A DNA stretch of 6,283 nucleotides from Phycisphaerales bacterium (lineage in GTDB: Bacteria; Planctomycetota; Phycisphaerae; Tepidisphaerales; Tepidisphaeraceae), in contig JAQGHJ010000312.1 in NCBI GenBank assembly GCA_028288905.1, positions 1 to 6,283 of the forward strand, written 5' to 3'. Below the pieces are notes generated by a model. That model made no database searches. It was given only the letters and a program-made list of their open reading frames with translations, and was not told the DNA's origin. Below, in pieces: positions 1-5,835 of the stretch (positions are counted from its first letter, which is position 1; every line of letters starts with the position of its first letter). A program made the position numbers and the translations under genes.

Positions 1-76
1 GGCCGACCTGGAGCTGGCCGGGCGGGAGCGGGTCGTCGCCGAGGCCGAGGGCCGGGCCGTCGGGGACAAGCGGTAG
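1..76 (+). CDS. gmd: 3' end of probable GDP-mannose 4,6-dehydratase (partial)
   Basis: An open frame enters from the left edge (first full codon at 2) and stops at TAG 74-76. It gives 24 residues beginning ADLELAGRERVV and ending GDKR. The DLE-x-A pattern followed by a basic tail resembles the C-terminus of bacterial Gmd, where a short helix of the type (V/A)xDLExAK ends the protein. Gmd converts GDP-D-mannose to GDP-4-keto-6-deoxy-D-mannose, the substrate of the enzyme encoded 64 bases downstream, and gmd-fcl pairs are common in bacteria. The identification rests mostly on that neighbour, because 24 residues are too few to name a family alone. It could be another sugar-nucleotide enzyme. Confidence 0.5.
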   Translation, partial: ADLELAGRERVVAEAEGRAVGDKR

Positions 77-140
77 CGTGGCGCGAATGACGAAGTCCGA
101 GGGGGCCGAGACAAGCAAGTGTCCGTAGGTAGCGCGCGCC

Positions 141-1097
141 ATGAGCATCCTCAAGACCGACCGCATCCTCGTCACCGGCGGGGCCGGGTTCCTCGGCAGC
201 TTCGTGACGGAGAAGCTCCGCGAGCGCGGGTACACGGACTTGGTCGTCCCCCGCCGCCGGGACTACGACCTGACCCGCCAGGACGCGGTCGAGAAGCTGT
301 ACAGGGATCACGACCCGGCCGTCGTGCTGCACCTGGCGGCCGAGGTCGGCGGGATCGGGGCGAACCGGGACAACCCCGGCCGGTACTTCTACGCGAACGC
401 GGCGATGGGGCTGCACCTGATCGAGACCGCCCGCGAGCGGCGGGTCAAGAAGTTCGTGCAGGTCGGAACGATCTGCGCGTACCCGAACCTGACGCCCGTC
501 CCGTTCAAGGAGGCCGACCTCTGGACCGGGTTCCCGGAGGTGACGAACGCCCCGTACGGGATCGCCAAGAAGTCGCTGCTGGTGATGGCCCAGGCGTACC
601 GCCAGCAGTACGGGCTGAACGCGGTCTACCTGCTGCCGGTGAACCTGTACGGCCCGCGGGACAACTTCGACCTGCAGTCGTCGCACGTGATCCCGGCCCT
701 GATCCGCAAGTGCGTCGAGGCCCGGATCCGGGGCGACAAGCAGATGTCGGCCTGGGGCACCGGGGCGGCCAGCCGCGAGTTCCTGTACGCCGAGGACTGC
801 GCCGAGGGGCTCGTGCTGGCGATGGAGCGGTACGACAAGCCGGAGCCGATCAACCTCGGGAACGGGCGGGAGATCCGGATCAAGGACCTGACCGAGCTGG
901 TCGCGAAGCTGGCCGGGTTCGACGGCGAGATCGTCTGGGACACGACCAAGCCCGACGGCCAGCCCCGGCGGTGCCTGGACGTGTCGGCCGCCCGGCGGGA
1001 GATCGGGTTCACGGCCGACACGCCGTTCGAGGACGGGCTGCGGAAGACGATCACCTGGTACGAGGCGAACCGGGAACGGATCGTCGCCAAGGGGTGA
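141..1097 (+). CDS. fcl: GDP-L-fucose synthase (GDP-4-keto-6-deoxy-D-mannose 3,5-epimerase/4-reductase)
   Basis: This 318-residue protein matches the usual length (about 320) of Fcl/WcaG, a short-chain dehydrogenase (extended SDR). It epimerises C3 and C5 of GDP-4-keto-6-deoxymannose and then reduces C4 with NADPH to give GDP-L-fucose in the cytosol. The Rossmann motif GGAGFLGS lies at residues 13-20. The family signature [13 protein letters not shown] is at 64-76, GTICAYP at 109-115 and the YxxxK pair is Tyr139/Lys143. Against the E. coli enzyme (Ser107, Cys109, Tyr136, Lys140, His179) every catalytic position fits with a constant offset of three: Thr110, Cys112, Tyr139, Lys143 and His182. 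Only the Ser is changed, conservatively, to Thr. The start at 141 is the only reasonable one, since an in-frame TAG lies at 126-128. The ribosome binding site is weak (AGG 127-129). It probably belongs with the upstream gmd-like gene. Confidence 0.93.
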   Translation: MSILKTDRILVTGGAGFLGSFVTEKLRERGYTDLVVPRRRDYDLTRQDAVEKLYRDHDPAVVLHLAAEVGGIGANRDNPGRYFYANAAMGLHLIETARERRVKKFVQVGTICAYPNLTPVPFKEADLWTGFPEVTNAPYGIAKKSLLVMAQAYRQQYGLNAVYLLPVNLYGPRDNFDLQSSHVIPALIRKCVEARIRGDKQMSAWGTGAASREFLYAEDCAEGLVLAMERYDKPEPINLGNGREIRIKDLTELVAKLAGFDGEIVWDTTKPDGQPRRCLDVSAARREIGFTADTPFEDGLRKTITWYEANRERIVAKG

Positions 1098-1132
1098 GTG
1101 GCGGATGGCGCGAGCGGCAGGCCGCGCTGGAG

Positions 1133-1190
1133 CCGCGGGGGTGACCGGCCGTCGACCCAGGGCCGGCGAGAGAACCGGCCGCCCCCGCGG
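1133..1190 (+). terminator. GC-rich hairpin after fcl, possible terminator
   Basis: The arms CCGCGGGGG (1133-1141) and CCCCCGCGG (1182-1190) are perfect 9-bp complements. Further pairing inside continues the stem (1145-1148 with 1175-1178, and alternatively 1145-1150 with 1161-1166). It begins 35 bases after the fcl stop, where a terminator or 3'-end stabilising stem would sit. There is no T-run after it, so it is not a classical intrinsic terminator. Given the base composition a chance inverted repeat is possible. Confidence 0.4.
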
Positions 1191-1554
1191 ATGCGACCCG
1201 TCCCGCGTCCCGCCACGCGGCTCGGCCGCCCCTACGGGGGACCCGCCGCGCTGTCTGAAAATTGGGCGTTCAACCCGCCCCCCGGCTTGGCCGATATGGA
1301 TCCGGCGGGCCGAACCGGCGCCGACGTCGGGCTGGGGCTTTCGTCTGCCGGGCCCTTTCCTAAGTCGCCAGGCGGTGCTACCTTTTTCCGCCCGCGCCGG
1401 CCGGCGATCCCGCCCGGGGTCGCCGGCGTATGGGTTGGGGCGGCCGCGGCTCTCGCGCCGTCCCGCCGGGACCACCGGCTTTGCCGGGAACCATCGGCCT
1501 TTACAAGACACGAGGGCAGCGGCCCCGCCGAACGCGGCGGCGGCACCCTCCTGT

Positions 1555-1558
1555 GGAG
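1555..1558 (+). promoter_or_regulatory. Ribosome binding site setting the epimerase start
   Basis: GGAG at 1555-1558 is followed by nine bases and then ATG at 1568. The spacing is ideal, and it decides the start of the next gene: the same frame is open back to an ATG at 1430, but those 46 extra residues are Pro/Arg-rich and precede the Rossmann fold without family precedent. Confidence 0.7.
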
Positions 1559-1567
1559 CTTCTCGAC

Positions 1568-2605
1568 ATGTTGAACACCAATCAGTCCGTGCTGGTCGCC
1601 GGCGGCGGCGGTTTCATCGGCGGCCACCTCGTCGCGGACCTGCTCAAGCGCGGGTTCACCAAGGTCAAGTGCGTCGACGTCAAGCCGATGGACAAGTGGT
1701 ACCAGGTCCACAAGGCCGCCGACAACGCCGTGGCCGACCTGAACCTGCTCGACGCCTGCAAGCAGTCGGTCAAGGGCACGGACGTGGTGATCAACCTCGC
1801 CTGCAACATGGGCGGGATGGGGTTCATCGAGAACAACAAGGGCCTGTGCATGATCAGCGTGCTGATCAACACGCACCTGCTGATGGCCGCCCGCGAGCTC
1901 GGGAACCAGCGGTACTTCTACGCGTCCAGCGCGTGCGTCTACAACGGCGACAAGCAGAAGGACAAGAGCACCACGCTGTTCCTGAAGGAGTCGGACGCGT
2001 ACCCGGCGCTGCCCGAGGACGGGTACGGGTGGGAGAAGCTGTTCAGCGAGCGGATGTGCCGGCACTTCCGCGAGGACTACAAGACGAACACGCGGATCGC
2101 CCGGTTCCACAACGTGTACGGCCCGGTCGGCACGTTCGAGGGCGGCCGCGAGAAGGCCCCCGCGGCCATGTGCCGGAAGGTGATCGAGGCGAAGCTCACC
2201 GGCAACCACGAGATCGAGATCTGGGGCGACGGGAACCAGACCCGGTCGTTCATGTACATCGACGACTGCCTCAAGGGCATCTACAAGATCACCGAGAGCG
2301 ACACGTTCGTCGACCCGATTAACCTCGGGTCGAGCGAGGGCGTGACGATCAACCAGCTGGCCGACGTCGTCGAGCAGATCGCCGGGATCAAGGTCAAGCG
2401 GCGGTACAACCTCGACGCCCCCAAGGGCGTGAACGGCCGGAACAGCGACAACACGCTGATCAAGCAGGTGTTCGGCTGGGAGCCGGACACGAAGCTCCGG
2501 GCCGGGATGGAGAAGACGTACAAGTGGATCTACGACCAGATGGCCCCCCGGTACGCCGGCGGGTCGGCCAAGAAGCCGGCGATGGCGCTGGCCGGGGCGC
2601 ACTGA
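1568..2605 (+). CDS. gme: GDP-mannose 3,5-epimerase, plant-type (extended SDR)
   Basis: This 345-residue cytosolic SDR enzyme closely resembles plant GDP-mannose 3,5-epimerase, which converts GDP-D-mannose to GDP-L-galactose and GDP-L-gulose through a transient 4-keto intermediate on tightly bound NAD. The nucleotide-binding motif GGGGFIGG spans residues 12-19. Hallmark stretches follow: NMGGMGFI at 80-87, FYASSACVY at 117-125, RFHNVYGPVGTFEGGREKAP at 179-198, WGDGNQTRSF in the C-terminal half and GRNSDNTLIK near residues 291-300. Catalytic residues of the Arabidopsis enzyme (Cys145, Tyr174, Lys178, Lys217) correspond to Cys123, Tyr153, Lys157 and Lys196. The last 20 or so residues (AGGSAKKPAMALAGAH) are a nonconserved tail. 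The start at 1568 is set by GGAG nine bases upstream and by the fold starting at residue 7. It lies in the same direction as fcl but 470 bases away, so it may have its own promoter. Generic NDP-sugar epimerase is the fallback, but the GGREKAP and GRNSDNTLIK motifs make GME specific. Confidence 0.9.
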   Translation: MLNTNQSVLVAGGGGFIGGHLVADLLKRGFTKVKCVDVKPMDKWYQVHKAADNAVADLNLLDACKQSVKGTDVVINLACNMGGMGFIENNKGLCMISVLINTHLLMAARELGNQRYFYASSACVYNGDKQKDKSTTLFLKESDAYPALPEDGYGWEKLFSERMCRHFREDYKTNTRIARFHNVYGPVGTFEGGREKAPAAMCRKVIEAKLTGNHEIEIWGDGNQTRSFMYIDDCLKGIYKITESDTFVDPINLGSSEGVTINQLADVVEQIAGIKVKRRYNLDAPKGVNGRNSDNTLIKQVFGWEPDTKLRAGMEKTYKWIYDQMAPRYAGGSAKKPAMALAGAH

Positions 2606-2640
2606 GCGTCGCCGCCGCCCGCCCGAACGGGAACGATCTT

Positions 2641-2672
2641 CGCGGCACGGCGTGTTCACACGCCGTGCCGCG
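2641..2672 (+). terminator. Perfect 14-bp hairpin after the epimerase gene
   Basis: The arms CGCGGCACGGCGTG (2641-2654) and CACGCCGTGCCGCG (2659-2672) are exact complements with a four-base loop TTCA. The stem starts 35 bases after the epimerase stop, the expected place for a transcript end. No T-run follows, so termination would have to be U-independent or Rho-assisted. The stem would also work in the reverse direction. Confidence 0.65.
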
Positions 2673-2761
2673 TGCGTTCGGGCACCCGAGGCCATAACGT
2701 GTCCGCGGTCGCAGGAGTGCCCGGCCCACGCGACCGTGACGCCCGCTCCCCCACACGAGTC

Positions 2762-2949
2762 TCATCCTGAGCGGAGCGAAGGACCTCTCGTCCACCGCGC
2801 GGCCCGGCTAGCGGGTTGCGGCCAGTGGAATGTGAAAGGGTGGCCGCCCGCCCTTGTTCGGGTACGGCCACCCTTTCACATTCCACCGTCCCAGGGCCGC
2901 TGACGTGGTTGCGCGGTGGACGAGAGGTCCTTCGCTCCGCTCAGGATGA
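2762..2949. repeat. 188-bp nested palindromic repeat (MITE/REP-like)
   Basis: The outer arms 2762-2800 and 2911-2949 are a perfect 39-bp inverted repeat, starting TCATCCTGAGCGGAGCGAAG on the left. A second perfect 22-bp inverted repeat (2825-2846 with 2865-2886) lies inside on the same axis (between 2855 and 2856). The 24 bases between the two on each side match poorly, about 11 of 24. The outer phrase is of a type I recognise as dispersed in many high-GC bacterial genomes, often mis-called as small HPERSEG proteins. No transposase is present and no target-site duplication is visible at the ends. Possible natures are a transposase-dependent miniature element moved in trans, a REP-like element, or a structured intergenic RNA. 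It separates the epimerase from the glycosyltransferase and could act as a bidirectional terminator. Confidence 0.85.
2825..2886. repeat. Inner 22-bp inverted repeat of the palindrome
   Basis: GTGGAATGTGAAAGGGTGGC at 2825-2844 continues to 2846 and is exactly mirrored at 2865-2886. The 18-base apex can form a further 4-bp stem (CCCG 2847-2850 with CGGG 2859-2862). Its AT content and motif differ from the outer arms, so it may be a separate module held inside them, such as one repeat inserted in another. Confidence 0.75.
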
Positions 2950-3039
2950 CATCCGTGCCGCCCGCGCGGGATCACTCGGCGTGTTCGACCGCTGTACGGC
3001 TGCCGCCGCACGACCGCACCGCGTCCACCCCACCCCTTC

Positions 3040-4347
3040 ATGCCCCGCCGCCGCAAGACGCTGCTCGTCCTCAGCCAAGTGTTCGTCCCCGACCCGGCCA
3101 GCGTCGGGCAGCACGTGGCCGACGTGGCGGCCGAGATGGCCCGCCGCGGGCACCGGGTGAGGGTGTACGCGTCCGCCCGCGGGTACGAGGACCCGACCCG
3201 CCGGTACCCCGCCCGCGAGACCTACCACGGCGTCGACGTGCGGCGGATCGACTTCGCCTCGTTCGGCAAGAAGTCCCTCGCCGCCCGCGTGCTCGGGACG
3301 GCCAGCTTCATGGGCCAAGTGCTGTTCCGGTGCCTGACCGAGCGAGACCTCGGCGGGATCTTCTTCAGCACCTCCCCGCCGCTCGTCGGGGTGGTCGCGT
3401 CGGTCGTCGGCCTGCTCCGCGGGGTGCCGGTCGCGTACTGGGCGATGGACCTGAACCCGGACCAGCTCATCGCCCTCGGCAAGCTGAAGCCGACCGGCCC
3501 GGCCGCCCGGGCGCTGGAGGCGGTGAACCGGTTCATCCTCCGCCGGTCGGCCCTCGTCGTCGCGCTCGACCGGTTCATGGCCGGCCGGCTCGAGCGGCGG
3601 ATGCCGCTCGCCGGCAAATTGCTCGTGATGCCGCCGTGGCCGCACGAGGACCACATCGCCGCCAGCCCGACCGACGGCGTCGGCCTCCGCGATCCCGCCG
3701 CCGCCGCGGCACCGGCGTGGACGGCCGGGCGGGACGACAACCCGTTCCGCCGATCGAACGGCTGGGCCGGCAAGTTCGTCGTCATGTACAGCGGCAACCA
3801 CAGCCCGAGCAACCCGCTCGGCACCCTGCTCGACGCCGCCCTGCGGTTCCGGGACGATTCGTCGCTGGTGTTCGCGTTCGTCGGCGGCGGCACCGGCAAG
3901 CGGGACGTCGAGGCCCACGTCGCCCGGCACGCGCTGTCGAACGTCGTTTCGCTCCCCTACCAGCCGATCGAGAACCTGCGGCACTCGCTGGCGGCGGCCG
4001 ACGTCCACGTCGTGAGCCTCGGGGCGGACATGGTCGGGATCATCCACCCGTGCAAGATCTACGGCGCGATGGCGGCCGGCCGGCCGGTGCTGTACCTCGG
4101 CCCCCGCCCGAGCCACGTCAGCGACCTGCTCGACGCCCACCCGTTCGGCCGGGCCGTCGCCCACGGGGACGTCGACGGGTGCGCCGTCGCCGTCGACGCC
4201 CTCCGCCGCGCCCCGACCGACGAGCTGGCCCGGATGGGGGCGACCGCCGCCGACCTCCTCGCCGCGTCGCTTACCCAGCGACTACTGTGCGGGCGGTTCT
4301 GCGACGCGCTGGAACGGGCGCTAGGGGCGACGCGGAGCGCCCGGTGA
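3040..4347 (+). CDS. GT4-family glycosyltransferase (WcaI/WbuB-like)
   Basis: This 435-residue protein has the two-domain GT-B layout of family 4 glycosyltransferases, which transfer a sugar from a nucleotide donor to a growing surface glycan at the inner face of the membrane. The N-terminal acceptor domain (about 6-200) opens with KTLLVLSQVFVPDPASVGQH, including the Gly-containing loop of the family, then has RRGHRVRVYA at 36-44 and a hydrophobic stretch at 113-136 suited to membrane contact. The C-terminal donor domain begins about 245 with KFVVMYSGNHSPSNPLGTLL, followed by FVGGGTGK (280-287) and HPCKIYGAMAAGRPVLYLGP (336-355). In that motif Gly342 stands where many GT4 enzymes have the second Glu of EX7E, as in WcaI/WbuB-like members. 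Residues 207-240 look like a flexible Ala/Pro-rich linker. No ribosome binding site is visible before ATG 3040, but the fold starts at residue 6. The neighbours suggest a GDP-sugar donor such as fucose, galactose or mannose, which is inference. Confidence 0.85.
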   Translation: MPRRRKTLLVLSQVFVPDPASVGQHVADVAAEMARRGHRVRVYASARGYEDPTRRYPARETYHGVDVRRIDFASFGKKSLAARVLGTASFMGQVLFRCLTERDLGGIFFSTSPPLVGVVASVVGLLRGVPVAYWAMDLNPDQLIALGKLKPTGPAARALEAVNRFILRRSALVVALDRFMAGRLERRMPLAGKLLVMPPWPHEDHIAASPTDGVGLRDPAAAAAPAWTAGRDDNPFRRSNGWAGKFVVMYSGNHSPSNPLGTLLDAALRFRDDSSLVFAFVGGGTGKRDVEAHVARHALSNVVSLPYQPIENLRHSLAAADVHVVSLGADMVGIIHPCKIYGAMAAGRPVLYLGPRPSHVSDLLDAHPFGRAVAHGDVDGCAVAVDALRRAPTDELARMGATAADLLAASLTQRLLCGRFCDALERALGATRSAR

Positions 4348-4354
4348 GGCCCGG

Positions 4355-4381
4355 CGCATCGCGCGGTCCCGGCGCGTTGCG
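4355..4381 (+). terminator. Hairpin after the glycosyltransferase gene
   Basis: CGCA (4355-4358) pairs with TGCG (4378-4381) and CGCGC (4360-4364) with GCGCG (4372-4376), with one T/T mismatch and a seven-base loop. It starts seven bases after the stop codon. No T-run follows, so this is a candidate only. Confidence 0.4.
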
Positions 4382-4434
4382 TCGTCCCCGGCACAGAACT
4401 ACTTTGCCTTGAGCCCGCTCCGGACCCTGACCCT

Positions 4435-4440
4435 GAGGAA
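4435..4440 (+). promoter_or_regulatory. Ribosome binding site of the small lipoprotein gene
   Basis: GAGGAA at 4435-4440 lies six bases before ATG 4447 and nine before the tandem ATG 4450. It is the best Shine-Dalgarno match in the window and supports a real gene behind it. Confidence 0.7.
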
Positions 4441-4446
4441 CGCCCG

Positions 4447-4584
4447 ATGATGAACCCGACCGCCGCCCTCGCCCTGCTCGCCGTCGCCCTGCTCGCGGTG
4501 GCCGGGTGCAACAAGACGATCCGCGAGGCCCGGGCCCCGTCCGCCGGCCCGGCGGCCGTGACGGCGGCGCTCCCCGCGCGATGA
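4447..4584 (+). CDS. Small lipoprotein, 45 residues, function unknown
   Basis: The frame reads MMNPTAALALLAVALLAVAG then Cys21, and stops at TGA 4582-4584. A hydrophobic core (residues 6-18) followed by the lipobox VAGC is a textbook signal for lipoprotein signal peptidase, so the mature product would be a 25-residue lipid-anchored peptide starting CNKTIREARAP and ending in an Ala/Pro-rich tail. The Asn after Cys says nothing firm about sorting outside the enterobacteria. A strong ribosome binding site and a hairpin just after the stop frame it as a complete unit. Two start codons stand in tandem (4447 and 4450). In size it resembles entericidin-type peptides, but I see no sequence match and do not assign a function. 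It is short enough that standard gene callers may miss it. Confidence 0.72.
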   Translation: MMNPTAALALLAVALLAVAGCNKTIREARAPSAGPAAVTAALPAR

Positions 4585-4589
4585 AGAGC

Positions 4590-4606
4590 GGTCCGCGGTG
4601 CGGACC
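4590..4606. terminator. Hairpin between the convergent genes
   Basis: GGTCCGC (4590-4596) and GCGGACC (4600-4606) form a perfect 7-bp stem with a three-base loop, five bases after the lipoprotein stop. It lies between the convergent lipoprotein and kinase genes (80 bases from the kinase stop) and could serve both directions. There is no T-run. The hairpin with its following CTACA may also be a copy of a dispersed repeat. Confidence 0.45.
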
Positions 4607-4686
4607 CTACAAACGTCCCCGCCGCTCGCGGCATCGCCGATCAGCCGGGCCTCCCCTTTTCCGAGAGCCCAGCGGAACGAAGTCCC

Positions 4687-5709
4687 TCACACGAACGCCG
4701 CCACCTTCTCGGCCTGGGCGCACAGGGCCTTGGCGTACTCGTGCCCGAACACCCGAACGTGGTTCAGCAGGCTGTAGAGCTGGTACACCGGCTTGCGGAC
4801 GGCGTGGTACTCCGCCGGCAGCCGGCGGTCGGCCTGGTACGCTTTGAAGAACGCCGGCGTCGCCGTGCGGAACAGGTCGAGGTACGCCAGCTCGGCCTCG
4901 GGGCACCCGAACTTGCCGTTGGGGTCGAGGACGGCGGTGAGCCGCCACGGGCCGCCGGCGTCGGTCGCGTCGAGCGGGGCGGCCAGCAGGTTGGTGGACC
5001 ACAGGTCGCCGTGCAGCAGCCGGGGCACGTCGTCGCGGGCGAGCAGCCGGTCGAGCCGGTCGTGGACCTTCCCGACCGTCTTCCGCAGCTTGACCGGCAG
5101 CACGTTGGACTTGGCCACCTCCCGCCACGCGTCGTCGAACAGGTGGCGGTGGAAGTCGGGCCACGCGTCGAATCGCGGCGTGTCGGCCGCCGACGCGGGG
5201 CGGGTGTCCGCGCCGCCGCCGCCACCTTCACCGGTGCCGTTCTCGTCGCCGCCCTCGGGTTCGGGACGGGCCCGCATGTAGTGGGTGCCGGGCGTCGCGT
5301 GGAGCCTCAGCAGCACGTCGGCGAGCTGTCGCTGCAGGGCGTCGAACTGCTCGGGGGCACAGCAAGACTTGGCCGATCGCAGGTCGACGCCGTCGACGAA
5401 CTGGAGCAGCAGGTAGCTGTACGGGCGGTCGAGCGACCCGGTGTGGACGGCGTACACGTCCGGCGTCGGCACCCCGGCCGCCCGGAGCAGCGCCAGCTGG
5501 TGGGCCTCATCGGCATACGCCCGGTCGACCCGGTGCGGGGTGATCTTCAGGACCGCCCGCCGGCCGCCCGCCAGCGTCAGGGCGAGCGTGGTGCTGACCG
5601 ACCCGCCGTCGAGCCGGGCGGCCTCGCGCAGGTCGGCGTCGGCCCCGGCCCAGTCGCGGACGACCTGCCGGAGCATGTCCCAGGAGATGTCCCGCTCGAC
5701 GGTCGGCAT
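4687..5709 (-). CDS. Fructosamine-kinase family protein
   Basis: This 340-residue protein belongs to the fructosamine kinase family (Pfam Fructosamin_kin, FN3K-like), protein-kinase-fold enzymes that phosphorylate ketoamine sugars on glycated proteins or small amines so that they break down. The Gly-rich loop is LDGGSVSTTLAL (33-44), the ATP lysine is probably Lys55 in VLK, and the catalytic motif LLHGDLWSTN spans 231-240 with Asp235. The metal-binding Asp is Asp262 in LDP, and the family tail FGCPEAELAYLDLF (267-280) and LYSLLNHVRVFG (311-322) is clear. It is longer than the usual 290 or so residues because of an acidic Gly-rich insertion at about 148-178. The P-loop has Ser37 where redox-regulated members carry Cys. 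I chose ATG 5709 because family similarity begins there. An in-frame ATG at 5748 would add 13 low-complexity residues. Neither has a good ribosome binding site. It is transcribed the same way as the upstream stress-protein gene, with 126 bases between. Confidence 0.87.
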   Translation of the reverse strand: MPTVERDISWDMLRQVVRDWAGADADLREAARLDGGSVSTTLALTLAGGRRAVLKITPHRVDRAYADEAHQLALLRAAGVPTPDVYAVHTGSLDRPYSYLLLQFVDGVDLRSAKSCCAPEQFDALQRQLADVLLRLHATPGTHYMRARPEPEGGDENGTGEGGGGGADTRPASAADTPRFDAWPDFHRHLFDDAWREVAKSNVLPVKLRKTVGKVHDRLDRLLARDDVPRLLHGDLWSTNLLAAPLDATDAGGPWRLTAVLDPNGKFGCPEAELAYLDLFRTATPAFFKAYQADRRLPAEYHAVRKPVYQLYSLLNHVRVFGHEYAKALCAQAEKVAAFV

Positions 5710-5804
5710 GCCGCCCGCGGCCGGCCCCCGGGCCGCGGACGCCCGCATCTTCGGCCCGTGCCGGCCGGCGAAACAACCGAAAAACCGTGCCGCGCCGAAG
5801 TTTC

Positions 5805-5835
5805 CCGCCCCCGGGCGGCCGGGTTCGCCTGAACC
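5805..5835 (-). terminator. Tandem hairpins after the stress-protein gene
   Basis: Read on the - strand, GGTTC-AGGC-GAACC (5835-5822) begins right after the TAA, and a 6-bp CCGCCC/GGGCGG stem (5818-5805) follows. A run of five T (5784-5780) comes about 20 bases later, too far for a classical terminator. It could end the stress-protein transcript before the kinase gene, or be chance pairing. Confidence 0.3.

Larger units (their letters stand above)
1098..1567 (+). other. 470-base gene-free region between fcl and the epimerase gene
   Basis: I see no credible gene here. Frames that stay open across it have GC-driven Pro/Arg/Gly-rich translations and no family resemblance. It holds a strong hairpin at 1133-1190 just after fcl, several shorter GC-rich inverted repeats, and the ribosome binding site of the next gene near its right end. 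Somewhat less GC-rich patches (around 1255-1268 and 1375-1388) could hold a promoter, but no convincing -35/-10 pair can be named by eye. A long untranslated leader for the next gene is possible. Confidence 0.5.
2606..3039. other. 434-base gene-free region with hairpin and nested palindrome
   Basis: No credible gene lies here. The open frames that cross it translate the repeat on each strand (the phrase HPERSEG appears in two of them), which is the usual sign of a spurious ORF over an interspersed repeat. Contents are a perfect hairpin at 2641-2672 and a 188-bp palindrome at 2762-2949. In 2673-2761 I see only a minor TCGGG/CCCGA hairpin near 2678-2690, and in 2950-3039 nothing recognisable. 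The glycosyltransferase promoter should lie somewhere in 2950-3039 or within the palindrome, but no clear elements can be named. Confidence 0.6.

Noticed and set aside
1430..1567. Upstream start at 1430 giving a 391-residue epimerase
   Set aside because: The extra 46 residues are Pro/Arg-rich with no family match, while GGAG nine bases before ATG 1568 and the Rossmann strand soon after fix the start at 1568.
1232..2695. 487-residue open frame on the - strand opposite the epimerase
   Set aside because: It is an antisense shadow of high-GC coding DNA: Val/Leu/Arg/Ala/Asp-rich with no motif, while the + frame encodes a complete enzyme.
2762..2949. CRISPR array or insertion sequence
   Set aside because: There is one inverted pair and no direct repeats with spacers. 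No transposase frame lies inside or beside it, and no target duplication is visible.
2652..3056. Small ORFs on both strands over the palindrome containing HPERSEGPLVHRA
   Set aside because: The same peptide on both strands comes from the inverted repeat itself. Such calls are a known artefact of this repeat type.
2941..4164. 407-residue - strand frame opposite the glycosyltransferase
   Set aside because: His/Val/Arg/Gly-rich low-complexity translation with no fold signature, typical of an antisense GC shadow.
2916..4412. 498-residue + strand frame overlapping the glycosyltransferase
   Set aside because: It is an Arg/Pro/Gly-rich shadow, and its N-terminus is a translation of the palindrome arm (DERSFAPLRMT). 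The 3040-4347 frame has the real GT4 motifs.
5710..5748. Kinase start at ATG 5748
   Set aside because: The added residues RASAARGPAAGG are low complexity and have no family counterpart. It remains possible because neither start has a good ribosome binding site.
4741..5832. 363-residue + strand frame opposite the kinase gene
   Set aside because: It is repetitive Val/Gly/Arg/Gln translation antisense to a clear fructosamine-kinase sequence.
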